Assembly (NCBI RefSeq): GCF_000003815.2
Contig: NC_049983.1
Span: 21,574,506 to 21,638,505 of the forward strand
DNA length: 64,000 nt
Source of the DNA: Branchiostoma floridae
Lineage: Eukaryota; Chordata; Leptocardii; Amphioxiformes; Branchiostomatidae
Direction: 5' to 3'
Shown here: positions 23,601 to 33,770 of the stretch, in pieces
Position numbering within the stretch: position 1 is the first letter of the stretch
Layout of the letters: every line of letters starts with the position of its first letter
Notes under the pieces: generated by a model
Databases searched by the model: none
What the model saw: the letters and a program-made list of their open reading frames with translations, nothing else
What the model was told of the DNA's origin: nothing
Program-made: the position numbers and the translations under genes

Positions 23601-26600
23601 AAATGTCACGTTGAACGTCAAGTAACAGTTACTCAAGCAACTGAGTATGATTTTGGAAAGTTGCTTGAATAACTGTTAGTTGGCGTACCGTATTACCGCA
23701 ATGTCTTCATCGACAAATCATGTTGAATTGAACGTTACCAGTTATTGTACATGGAACCCATGGTCTCTAGTAGAGCTCTCAAGCGGCAAGTGATTCTCTG
23801 ACTTCTCTGACGTGAAATTTAACGTCGCGACTTTAGGGGCAAAAGTCTAGATCTGTCAGGACAGACACTTTACAAAAGTAGTTGCCGTATTTTGATGCGA
23901 TGACTCTTTGGCGGCAAAACATCTCTTGAGTTTCCTTGCTTTTCTTTTGGAAAGGTGAATCAGTGTAAAGGTTTGCATGAGCAGCGCTGCAGGTAAAATT
24001 AGAAAGCCATAACAGCGTATGTGCACAATGACTTGGAAAACAGCGCATGCGTATAGCGTGGCGTGAGACTGAAATATATGGTGTTGCTCATATATGTTAC
24101 GCGAGAAAGCCAAAGCAAGGAGGTTAACCTCCTTGGCCAAAGTAATGCGCAGAGCTTTGCTGACAGAACCGTTGCGCAGATGCAGTATCTGTTACTCATT
24201 GAAAAATCTGTGCAGGTCCTTTTTCCAACACCCGGTTGACTCGGATTATTCAGACAAGTTGGAAAAAGATACCGAACGCATTTTTCAAGGCATGCTCAGT
24301 GATAGATCGTCAGCCCATTGCTTTTTCAGCTTTTGCTACGCTATACTTAAAAGCAAATGTGTTTAACATGGATAACAGTAAATTGCCGCAATGATATGTG
24401 ATAAAAGCTAAGAGTGTAATAAATGTTTTATCCTTTCAATAAACTTTAAAACAGCCATGCAAGCACACCATGCGACTGTTTCCATGCTATTTGCCTGTGT
24501 AACACAAGACCATGCGCATGCCTTATCAAGCAACGTGATTTCAACACGGCAAGGATAATAATTTATAACATGTTACATTGTTTTACACAAAGAGCAGACG
24601 ATACAGACGTTCCTGTAAAACTGAACATCCACCTATGGCAATTTCCAAAGAAACATCACACGAAGAACGTAATGTTAATTTCAAAGGATAGGCATAGCGT
24701 GGGATAGTGAACATGAACAAGTTAGAGAGACAAAATCAGAATCTGGGACCGGTCTACAACCTTCTCCTCTTTCTTGGCGTCACCATCTACGGGTGCCGCC
24801 GGGTTAGCTTTAGGTCCTGCATCCTTATTTTCCGGCTCTTTCTTAGAAGGCTCTGGAACCTTCTTTTCTGGTTCCTTCTTAGAGGGTTCTGTCGCCTTCG
24901 TTTCGGGCCCTTTCTTAGATGGCTCCGTCTCCTTCTTTTCTGTCTCTTTTACTGCAGGTTCTGTCGACTCCGTATCTGCTTCTTTCTTGGCGGCTTCTAC
25001 AGACTTTTCGACTGGTTTTGTTGGATCTTCTTTTGAACCGCCCTTTGTCGATTTGTCTGCCTGTTAATTATTGCGATAGGCAAGAATTAAATATTTTGAA
25101 AATTTGTTAGACAGTTACCTTTCAGATTGCTTGCATCAGTTCATGATTTCTCGTGTTTTCACATTGTGTCACCGGCTATACACAAAGTGCAGGACACGAC
25201 GTAACATCAATTACAAATTGTTGGACAATCTGTTTAACTTACATTTCACATCGTACACACGTACGCGTATTGAGCTTGGGTCGACGTATCTTTAACATTT
25301 TTTCAAGATAACGTAAACCATGCTTTAATGTATAAAGTGATCGTATATTGCTTATAGACGTAACATCTACACTATGAAGAGGGTTTAATTATAACCACCT
25401 GAAAATGGACCAATAAAAGATAGTAATAAAGTGTTAAAAGCATTCAGGTAGTGCATTCATGACGAACAAAAGTACTACAGTGACAGGGGTTTGACTTATG
25501 CCTGGCAACTGTGAATTGTGCCAAGCACAGAAAAGCCCGAGAAAAGATTCATACTGATATAGGGTTTTCAAGTTATATTATCGGAGAAAATACACCTTAA
25601 AATATATCTTGGGGTTCACGTTATGACCACACAGGGCTAGGGAAAAACGGACACGCTCTAGCTACGACAGACTGGGCTCGAGGGGGGTATTGACTCCGAC
25701 GAGACACGAAGACAACCGAAATGTGCCCGAACCGTCGTTCCCAGAACCACCGTCGCCACCCGTTCCTCGTACGTGCTCTCGTACTCCTCAACCCGCTCGT
25801 AGTCCTCGCGGATGATATCAAGCTGCATCTGTACTACCTTCTGCATTGTCTCAGACTCGATCATTCCCTCCGGTATCATATCATGGAGGCCCTCGGGGAT
25901 CATATAGGGTGTTTCTGAAACCTCCTCTTCTTCCTATATTAAAATGTTACCACAAAGCTCTCCATTTGTATGTAGGTTCGTTAAAATACTAGTACCCTAT
26001 GGGCAAAACACGTCACTACAAGCTACTGTGATAACACCCCTCTACTTTTAACGACACGAATACGTGTATGCCGGACTTTTTGTTTTAACAATTCCGACAC
26101 TAGAATGGAATCCAAATACATGCAATCTACCTACAGACCTATTCGTACCCTCTTAGTTGTAAATCAGTTTTGTGACGTTAGAGTAGACAATGTCATAACT
26201 GTCATTTGTATCTTCACTACACTACTGCAATTTGTATCTACACTACACTACACTACAGTGCGTAAGGCGTACGTTTACCCCATTCAGGTCAGTGGCAGTG
26301 TCTTCCGCCCTGTTTTCCCACTCGACGTCCTGTGTGGTTTCCAGGTCAGGCTCTATCATGTCACCATCCTTTTTTTATAAGGTGCGGTACAATAAAACTT
26401 TATGACTTTAAACATTCCCTTATATAAATAGCTAATTGGGCCATGTTTATGTAAGTTTAAATGGCATAATAACGACGTCTCCTTTGGGGCATGCTGCAAG
26501 AAATATGTCAAGTATGTCCTACCAGAACTACTTTATTCTAAACTAAAACTACAGTGGAAGGTTACAACTAATAGTAAATTAATGTCATTTCATATCACCA

Positions 26601-26778
26601 CGTCCTCCTCCTCAAACTCATTCGCTCCTTCTCCTCCCTCTTTGGATTTCTCGTCAAAGCCCGCGAGATCTGGATCCAAACCGTCGATATCGCCCTTTTT
26701 CGGAACAAATACTTAGTAATCAGTATCCAAACATGGAAATGGTACTTACACTGGTAGAGGTGGTTTGAGAATGTGTCT
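17680..26778 (-). CDS. OAS-like nucleotidyltransferase with long charged-helix N-terminus
   Basis: Exons from the 5' side: 26778-26752 (small, tentative), about 26700-26610, about 26374-26286, 25933-about 25770 (donor uncertain), 25060-24758, 22799-22764, 22022-20771, 20467-20362, 20053-19967, 19726-19554, 19211-19154, 18997-18870, 18415-18326 and 17860-17680 (TAA). From 25060 onward junctions are GT-AG and keep phase. The start codon was not found. Order of parts: acidic exons; a KKEPE-type repeat exon; a 417-codon exon with RKRREEEE repeats; then an OAS-like domain. OAS marks: helix SVIDRVLDFLK, GGSIGQGTA, MVKNWRNC, YLLTLMVHKAYEEA, and the C-terminal pattern LPVVQDPAMPAFNVGET followed by W and EAWIWG. 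In known OAS the GGS loop is followed by a DxD pair; here that place reads AAVQIVVL, while a possible third Asp survives in VDVDMYF. Catalysis is therefore doubtful. RNA binding is inference only. Confidence 0.7.
21340..21735 (-). repeat. 24-bp coding repeat for RKRREEEE octads, with assembly gap
   Basis: Within the large exon of the OAS-like gene a 24-nt unit encodes eight residues of the form RKRREEEE, repeated many times. It is interrupted by 100 N at 21576-21675. The strict alternation of basic and acidic residues with i to i+4 pairing is what single alpha-helix (SAH) domains show; a classic heptad coiled coil would need regular hydrophobic positions, which are absent. One extra base on each side of the gap (near 21729 and near 21556) breaks the frame, most simply explained as assembly or consensus errors in the repeat. 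Confidence 0.85.
22892..22985. mobile_element. hAT-like miniature element with 8-bp target duplication
   Basis: A 94-bp element begins TAGCCTCTACC and ends in its inverse, GGTAGAGGCTA. It is flanked on both sides by GTAATACA (22884-22891 and 22986-22993), an 8-bp target-site duplication. An 8-bp duplication and TAG-type ends fit the hAT superfamily. It sits in an intron of the OAS-like gene, between exons 25060-24758 and 22799-22764, just beside the latter. A related copy lies at about 36939-37130. Confidence 0.8.
24116..24135. repeat. Perfect 20-bp palindrome
   Basis: CAAGGAGGTTAACCTCCTTG reads the same on both strands. It lies in an intron of the OAS-like gene. The same half-site recurs as hairpin arms at 39393-39429 and 41909-41941, so this is one member of a small dispersed family. 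Confidence 0.8.
24758..25060 (-). repeat. KKEPE-type tandem repeat exon of the OAS-like gene
   Basis: This in-frame exon of 101 codons, phase 0 at both ends, encodes a low-complexity Lys/Glu/Pro stretch. Units of the form EPSKKEPEKK recur about four times (TEPSKKGPETK, TEPSKKEPEKK, PEPSKKEPENK). It is probably disordered and acts as a linker between the acidic N-terminal exons and the charged helix. The antisense strand is open too, which is a by-product of the composition. Confidence 0.75.
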
Positions 26779-29508
26779 ACAGACACATCGCTACTTATTT
26801 GTGACCCTTTATTTGTGACACACTATAACCCTATCATATGGCACAGCTACGTGCGTGTCAAGACCATATGGCGAACGCCCCATTGCTGGAGTGCGCACAA
26901 TGTTGGAATGGATGAAAGATCAGAATAGTACGTAGTTCAATGTACCTATACGTTCGCTTCACATGGAAGTGAACGTAGCTGATTATTTACAGGAATTATT
27001 ATATTCTCCATATACAACCGTGATCAAAACACTAAATTAGATCCATGGATATTCCAAGGACGTTAATGTGTCCTTGGGTATTTCGATTGAGGGTTTGTTT
27101 CCATAATTAAAAAAAAAAAACATGCCGTGTCCGATAAGGAGTTCATGATGTCGTATATGTCCTTGATTACGTAACAGTGAGCGGTACAAGTACTCAAGAA
27201 TATTAGTCTTGCTTTCAATGGCGAATATTGACCATAAAGCTTGTGCCGAAGAGATACGGAAATTTAGAGCAAAGGCTATGACTGGCGTGATGATATGCGG
27301 CGCACTGTCACTAAAAGAGAGGATAGTCTATAAGAAATATACAAGTTTGATGACGAAATTTCAAATGAAGAGTTGAAATTCAAAATTGTGGTAAAGTAGT
27401 ACTTTTCATCACAAAACATATATAAACATGCCATATTAGCACATTCCGCACCTCGAAGGTAGTTTTACTAGATGATAGAAAAGAGAGCTATCGTTTTACT
27501 GTAGTTTGTTGTGGGTTTGTTACCAACAATAACTATTCGGTATCTACAGAAACAGTTCTTTTTTTACCACCAGCGGTTGATCAGGGTCACATGGTATCCA
27601 TGGTTGACGTGCTAATCTGTCTGACGCGTAGCATCCCTGGTGTTAAAACATTCCATTTCTTCCAAATTTACATCTCCTGCATTTATCTGGTGTATAGATC
27701 CGTGACCTTACAGTATTTGGCCTTTCTCACGGTGACATTACGGTTTCTTACATACATTGCGATATTTGGCAGGGAGAGGTCATATGCTACAACGGGTAAT
27801 GCCCAAGAATAACCTTTGGGCGTTGCTCATGTTATCAAACTCTCTTATTTGTTTGTTTAATTTGTTAAAGGGGGATTACAGGATTTGAGGAGCACAGCGA
27901 CAATACAAAACCATACTTGAATGTAAGTTCATCTGTGACGGTAGTTAACATAGTGATACCGTTTTTAAGACTTTATATCCGTACACAAAAAACGTTCCGG
28001 AAGTGCGACTTAGGTTTTGGGTAATTACAACTTGAGAAGGATCAGAGGACTGATCGAAAGCTTGTTGGAAAGCACTTTATTTTGTGTACGGATATAAAGT
28101 CTCAAAAACTGTATCATTATAATACAAAACCATCTCAAAAGCTTTATGTCGTTGAAAACGGACTACTTTCAAATCATCATTTTTTCAAAGTTGGTCAAAG
28201 AGCATGGCTGGAAGCCAGAAGTAGTAGCACATATTTCAGATGGCCAGAAATACTGCGGTTTGGTCATAATGTTTTACGTTGATCCTGAAAATCCCAAGTC
28301 TATACAGTAAAGGTAGATGAAATTATGGGCAATAGTATCAACAAATAATTCAGCATTAATAACAAATGAACAATACAAGTTGGAGTAAAATGTTGACGTA
28401 TCGAAAAATTCCGGCAAGGAAATTCTTGTTATACATGAGGACCAGACTCAAGTCCCGACATTGCAGTTTTCAACATCACGTATTAGCATACTGCGAAGGC
28501 CGTTTATCGTCTGTCTAGTTTGTAAAGTATCAGATATCGGCGTTTCGTGCCGAAAAAAAAAAGAAAACGCTCTTGTTTTAATTTGATCTTTATACGTCAG
28601 TCGTTAATCGTATGACCACATAAACAACTTATGTACATATTGACGATCAGCGGTTGTGTTTTGCCAATAAAATCACATCTGAACGTAGTCGAACGTCTTT
28701 TGTTATTTTGGAGCATACGTAGTTAGCCTAGTTCTCAATGCTTACATCCATATTGACTCCATGAGTACGTACGCGTCAGTTGCCCGTGGGTGATTGTTAT
28801 GACGAATGTATTATTGTCACCATGGTGTTAGAATCCTGACCTTTTTCTTCTTAAAGATGTTCAATTTACTTCCTTTATCGTGTCCAAGTGGAGAGTTTGT
28901 TTAGGGTACATCTCTCAGTGCCACACCAGGGAGCATGCGTCATCCAGCAGCGGGCATATGTCATCCAATGACAACTTAATTGTAGTGGTGAATTGAACAG
29001 AAATACATCATAGCAGCTAGTGGCCTGACCCTACGAAACGCCCTCAAATGGAGCGATTTTTTTTCGGAGGGATCCGCCCGTTTCTGCTTCATCCGACATT
29101 CTTCACATTATTCCCCCGTGCCATTTATGTCCAACGCGAAACCGAGAACGGTCCCGAGTTTATTATAGCTATCCAATGGGAAAATATGTACAAAGACGGT
29201 TTCTAATAGCAATCAAACGATAATCTAACACTAGTTATGAATAAAACTTGGAATGAGGGCAGCAGTTTTAACGATCGTTGATGGGGACTTCTGGAACTAA
29301 ATTTACGCCGCTGGGCAGCTGACGAAACAACACGACGGGGCATCAGTTGCAGAACAATTTTCACTGCTCCCAAACCCTAAGTCTTTTACGACAAGCTCTA
29401 ACAAACTATGATAATGCGAAACCACGCAAAACACCAATCATAAGGACTGCAAATAAAATCTTAAAGTTCTAAACCTTGACAACAATATGCTTAAAATTCT
29501 CCGAAGTA
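26779..29508. other. Upstream of the OAS-like gene, no gene assigned
   Basis: This AT-rich stretch should contain the promoter and possibly the missing first exon of the OAS-like gene. A donor-like site near 27565 on the minus strand (CGCTGGTG before GTAAAA) follows a short open stretch but cannot be tied to the gene. An imperfect palindrome CCAAGGACGTTA...GTCCTTGG sits at 27054-27077. The only clear structure is the inverted-repeat element at 27954-28116. Confidence 0.4.
27954..28116. mobile_element. 163-bp element with about 36-bp terminal inverted repeats
   Basis: The left end TGATACCGTTTTTAAGACTT, continuing through TATATCCGTACAC, is mirrored at the right end by GTGTACGGATATAAAGTCTC and AAAAACTGTATCA. 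The interior shows no coding. A 13-bp direct repeat, AATACAAAACCAT, occurs at 27902-27914 and 28121-28133, but the left copy is about 40 bp outside the inverted repeat, so it may not be a true target duplication. Confidence 0.7.
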
Positions 29509-29883
29509 CTAGGTCTTCTCACTTCGACCCCAAGTCAGTTGTCCCTCCTGGGGGACATATCTGAAGGGCACCCACCTCCCAGTAGCATAGTCATTATCAG
29601 CTACTTCTACGTACAAAGATGCAAAGCTGAAAAAGATATTATTATGACATAAGTTAGCACTGAAGAGAAGTGTCTGACATACCATCTTTAGGGCAGCTTT
29701 TTGTTCGCGCTTGTGGAAAGAAAAGAGAATAGAGGTTCCCTTAGTCCTGTCCCTGGCTCCAGCGGTCCCGAACACCTCCAAACGGGCGGCTTGCCCGAAA
29801 TAGTCCACAGGAAATGGATATCCCCAGATACCAATATTAGAAATATGAGGGCTGTACCAGATGTAGTCCCCAGAGAGGGGTGG
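29509..29883 (-). other. Open frame of about 125 codons, unknown, possible remnant
   Basis: A minus-strand frame ending in TAG at 29509-29511 is open for about 125 codons and has a protein-like composition, for example GDYIWYSPHISNIGIWGYP, LEVFGTAGARDRTKGTS and RWVPFRYVPQEGQLTWGR. There is no suitable ATG at its start, no usable acceptor just upstream, and the only internal splice option (donor after 29695, acceptor near 29629) does not keep phase. It could be a decayed exon or a fragment of a mobile element gene. I do not recognise the family. Confidence 0.3.
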
Positions 29884-30404
29884 AGGGTCGTAGTTTTTGT
29901 TGTTGTGTGATTATTTCTGTCCAAGGTAAAAACTAATTCCCGTGACAAGGGTGCACAGATGTCAGGGCCAACACGCTTGTTATACTTGACCACAGTTATC
30001 GGTCGAAAAAATAGATGACTGGATACGCATTTCGAGTGCATGTATGGAATTTTTTTACAAAATTGATATTCCTAATCGTCATTCTTGTCCGGTACACTTT
30101 TACTTTCTTTTAGGTTAATTTTTATTTTCCTTTATTCTTTTTTAAATTATATCTTATTTTCGTTTTTTTAATCATCCGATCGCTTTCTGCATTCAAGCAG
30201 CGATCGACTAAATATAAATTTTTTTTTTTTTAATCACAGCAACACACGACGGTCCAACGACAATTTTTGAGTGGTGGTAGATGTCCTCTATCAAGATGCA
30301 TCACATTTTACCTTCACCTTACCATTGCTCCCTGAGGAGTTGTAGAAGCGTCCCCTAGCAAAATAAGGTTGAAATGATTAGTCATGCCTATGCTAATCAA
30401 CCAA

Positions 30405-30438
30405 TGACGTCACGAGTGAGCATAGATTATGCTAATTA
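30405..30438 (+). promoter_or_regulatory. Conserved upstream element of U1 copy 1
   Basis: TGACGTCA (CRE-type) at 30405-30412 is followed after 7 bp by GCATAGATTATGCTAATTA. The same pair, with identical 7-bp spacing, stands upstream of the second U1 gene, and the distance to the RNA start is 280 bp here and 282 bp there. snRNA genes carry a distal sequence element with an octamer-like site about 200-300 bp upstream, so this is the best candidate. ATGCTAAT resembles the octamer. Confidence 0.6.
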
Positions 30439-30684
30439 ACCTAATTTCGCGTAGCTATTTGGGATTGTATGTGATTTTATACTCCTCAATTTCAGACGTT
30501 TCCGAACGCTTTACCCGTGAATCGCTATAGAAAAATCGTTTAAAACAATCTTTGTTCAACCAACAAAGGAAAATATCCAGAGAACATAAAAAGCTACTCA
30601 CCGGAGACCTGAAAGTGTCGAAGACAGCCATGCAAAGAATTGAGCTGCCTCTTGACAGGGCTTTTCGGCAGCCTATTGGGAGTC

Positions 30685-30852
30685 ATACTTACCTGGCAGA
30701 GATGGCACATTGATCAAGAAGGATGTCCGTCCAGGGCGAGGCCCGACCATTGCACTCCACGGTTGGGTTGACCCTTGCGATTACCCCAAATGCGGGTAAC
30801 TCGGCTGCGTAATTTATGATAGTGGGGGTCTGCGTTCGCGCTAACCCCCGCC
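30685..30852 (+). ncRNA. RNU1: U1 spliceosomal snRNA, variant copy
   Basis: The RNA starts with ATACTTACCTGGCAG, the 5' splice-site recognition end of U1, and contains the stem-loop II loop ATTGCACTCC (U1A site), CAGGGCGAGG, an Sm-like site AATTTATGA, and the 3' stem-loop with CTGCGTTCGCGC. It is 168 nt, two longer than the second copy. Compared with that copy and with canonical U1, loop I (U1-70K site) reads ATCAAGAAGG instead of ATCACGAAGG, and two bases (AC) are inserted after the U1A loop. It could be a functional variant or a decaying copy. Both copies share ATCCAAAAGCAAGTA just downstream, the probable 3' box. Confidence 0.92.
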
Positions 30853-30855
30853 TAT

Positions 30856-30872
30856 ACAATCCAAAAGCAAGT
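30856..30872 (+). terminator. Putative snRNA 3' box of U1 copy 1
   Basis: CAATCCAAAAGCAAGTA follows the RNA end by a few bases and is repeated after the second U1 gene. It resembles the A-rich 3'-processing box of metazoan snRNA genes. The assignment rests on position and on conservation between the two copies. Confidence 0.5.
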
Positions 30873-31934
30873 ACACCACACATTCACTCCTTTTGTCCAC
30901 CAGACCGCTGTTTACTTGTTTTCCCTGGAATTCGGCCAAGTTAGTCAGGATGGGGCCCCGAAGGGTGTTGCAGCTTCCAAAATACTGTTTTCGGTCTGAA
31001 AAATAGCAGAATCTGGACAATCATTGTGGAAAATTTCATCCAAATAAATATCAACTTTTGTTCGCTAAGGAAGAAAAGGCGTCACTGAGGGCATCTTTAC
31101 TTTGGCGATTCAACCTTGGTCAAGGCATGCACGTACTAGTATTACTATTACTTGCCGCCGGTCTTGATCTTCTAAATACAATAAGCCCCCATGCGCTAGG
31201 CCTGCCGACAGTCAGAAGCCCTCCGCTAATCTTTAGAAAATTCCTACGAAATGGAGAAAAATGTAGTCTGTGTTACGCAATGTACTTAGTAGTCTGTGTT
31301 CCACTCATGACTGTCAAACCTCAATGTTATGACTGTAAGTGGCGGCTCAGGGATGTGGGGCGTCACTGGGGAGGGCATAGGTGAGGATGAAATAAAAAAA
31401 TATCAAATCGTAGAAAATACTTAACTTAGACTTACAGGCAAACTTTATGACCCTTTTCTGCTTATAACCAAAAACTGACCAGTGAAAACATAACCTCCCG
31501 ATCCCGGAACCATAGAAAAATCGGCCAAAATAGGGTAAATAAGTGGCCAGTACTACAGCAGCGGGACCAGATAACGCTACACTTTGTGGGCTAACGCCAC
31601 AGGCTAAATAGTCTAATTTTAAGTTGTTGATTTGTTGTTGAAGACTGTAAAAACAAATTTGTTTATCGTAGTTGCAGTATTAGTAGTGCTAGTTGCAGTG
31701 TTAGTAGTGGTCGCAAGATGACGCTACTACAACAGTCATGCTTTCACACTTCCCACAATTCTTAGCGTGTCCTTTCCAAATTGTCCAGCAAACAGGTTAT
31801 GGCATTCATATTTGAGACCATGACTGTCGTCAGAATACTATAAAAATTGCCTTTTGTAACCATTATTCAAAAGTTTCCCAAAATAATCTACCTGGCTTTT
31901 CGTACAGAATATGGAAGTGGTCGTAACTGTCAGT

Positions 31935-32574
31935 CCACAGAACGGGTTTTCTGCGCGTGGAGAATATGCGCGTGCGCGTGAAAAATTTGCGCGTGAAAAA
32001 TAAAGTTCCTGAAATAAGTCAGAAAATGTGCAGCAAGGAATTCTAAGGCAGAAAAATTTGAACCTACGATATAATTTCCCATCTGTTACCTGAATTTTGG
32101 GTTTGAAAAAACCCTAATTTTTAGATCCCTTGGGAATAGGTTAATTTGCATATTTTGAACATTTCAAAATCACCTAAATTTGACAGAAATACATGGAAAA
32201 ATTACTCATATGAGGTTTTATATTGTAAAATGTAACAATTTGAGGCTTTTCTCCATTTTAGAAGCTTCATTTTCTCTTTTTTGAAGAAGATTGTTTCACG
32301 CGCAAATTTCAAACTTTTTTGCGCGTGAAAACTTAACATTTAAAAATCACTTTAAAATCACTCAGATTGAGATTTTGTACTCAAAAATGCAACAATATGA
32401 TACTTAATTCCATTTTGTGCCATTTTGTTTGAGCCTTTAAGTATAAAACTGCAGAAACTTTTTTAATCCCTTGGGAATCAGCTAATTTGCATATTGTCAC
32501 GCGCAGATTTTTCACGCGCAACTTTTCACGCGCAACTTTTTCACGCGCACAAAACCCCATCCCCCGTTCTGTCA
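31935..32574. mobile_element. Inverted-repeat element with ten CACGCGC motifs
   Basis: The left end carries ACAGAACGGG (31937-31946) and the right end CCCGTTCTGT (32563-32572). Just inside each end is a cluster of the 7-mer GCGCGTG (left, four copies) or its complement CACGCGC (right, four copies), with one of each near 32297-32325. Most are part of TTTTCACGCGCAA-like units. The AT-rich interior repeats an ATCCCTTGGGAAT segment. No open frame supports a transposase, so it is called a non-autonomous element. A clear target duplication was not found. Confidence 0.6.
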
Positions 32575-32577
32575 GAT

Positions 32578-32650
32578 GCCTCGACGGCGCAGTAGGCAGC
32601 GCGTGAGTCTCATCATCTCAAGGTCCTGAGTTCGATCCTCACTCGGGGCA
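32578..32650 (+). tRNA. tRNA-Met (CAT), slightly divergent
   Basis: A 73-nt cloverleaf: acceptor stem GCCTCGA with TCGGGGC (one G-T pair), discriminator A, D stem GCGC/GCGC, anticodon stem TGAG/CTCA with loop CTCATCA, T loop TTCGATC. The B box reads AGTTCGATCC. A T run (TTTTT) follows four bases later and a longer one at about 32661, suitable for Pol III termination. The overall sequence is close to animal elongator tRNA-Met. Oddities: position 37 is C where a purine is usual, and the outermost T-stem pair is C-C. It may be functional or a young pseudogene. Confidence 0.75.
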
Positions 32651-32749
32651 GATCTTTTTCATTTTTTTTTATCAAAATATTCTTACTACACAAACTACAC
32701 CATATCTAGGTTACCAAAACATATTATTTTGGTTTAACACCTTTTTTTT

Positions 32750-33770
32750 TACAAATGAAAATAGTAAACATTAACTATCCTTTCTTCGACAACACAGACA
32801 CAATTAGATAAACTGCAAACCATGCAAAACCGTGCAGCCAGACTTGCTACCAACTCTACACTTTTTACCAGCTCTGACGACCTACTTTCCAGGCTAGGAT
32901 GGCAAACAGTTAAAGAGAGATTATTCACCAGTACTATCTGTGCTTTTCATAAAATGCTGTCAGTTAAGGAACCGCAAGGAATATATGACAAGGTCAGAAC
33001 AACCATCATCTCTCATAACCACAACACAAGACTATCACATAAAGGGGGGTTCACCTTACCTAAACCCAGAACAAAAGCACTCACCAGGACCTTCCAGTAC
33101 AGATGCACATATAACACACTACCGAGAAACATCACATCTACAAACTATGCAGAGTTCAAAAACAGGATAAAAAATTGGGGTATACAAAGCTATACAGGAC
33201 CACTGAGCACATGGTGGTAGCAAGGTGACAAGACAGTTTATGTTGTCAATTATGTTTAGGGTACAAGAAAAGACAATCTGGTGCTTTTCTATTCATGTAT
33301 TTTTTTTTCAGTAGTATTTATTCTGTTCCTTTTGTAAATACATTAGTCATGGTTTATGTTGTTATTATTAATATTATTTTCAGTTACGGACAGTTTATCA
33401 CGTTATATTTTTCTTACCATCACGACTACTTTATTCTGTACTTACTTCCTGTTGCTCATTTAGTTCATTCAAGTCAATTATGGTTTGTTAATCATTATTC
33501 ATATTTATTTTCTACATACAAATACCAAACGATAATTCTGACGTTTTAATTTGACCTCTGACCTCTCACGTTTACTTTAAGTTACCTCAGTTAATTTTGT
33601 TACCTTTCTGTTTATCAATTGTATAAGTTTAGTTAACTAAGTCCGTTTTTATTGTATATATCTATAAGTGTCGGACTCCAGGAAGAATAGCGGTACCACT
33701 TCGGTGGTATCGCTAATGGAGATCCCAATAAAACAAACAAAAAATAAAACAAACAAACAAACAAAAAGTT
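32750..33770 (+). mobile_element. 5'-truncated non-LTR retrotransposon (CR1/Crack-like LINE) tail
   Basis: A frame open from about 32762 to the stop at 33218-33220 reads QLDKLQTMQNRAARLA, then DDLLSRLGWQTVKER, and later TRTFQYRCTYNTLPRN, the C-terminal region after the reverse transcriptase of CR1/L2/Crack-type LINEs. The catalytic part of the reverse transcriptase is missing, so this is a dead 5'-truncated insertion. An AT-rich 3' UTR follows, with a hairpin (GCGGTACCAC...GTGGTATCGC) near 33690-33713 and an AAACAAAC-type terminal repeat at about 33730-33768. Confidence 0.8.

Noticed and set aside
23833-24366. Several overlapping frames of 66-94 codons on both strands
   Set aside because: They lie in an intron of the OAS-like gene, overlap each other and a palindrome, and carry no motif.
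24774-25067. Plus-strand Ser/Phe/Gly-rich frame
   Set aside because: Antisense shadow of the KKEPE repeat exon.
27560-27620. Possible additional 5' exon of the OAS-like gene ending at a GTAAAA donor
   Set aside because: Short open stretch only, no start codon context and no phase evidence linking it to 26778-26752.
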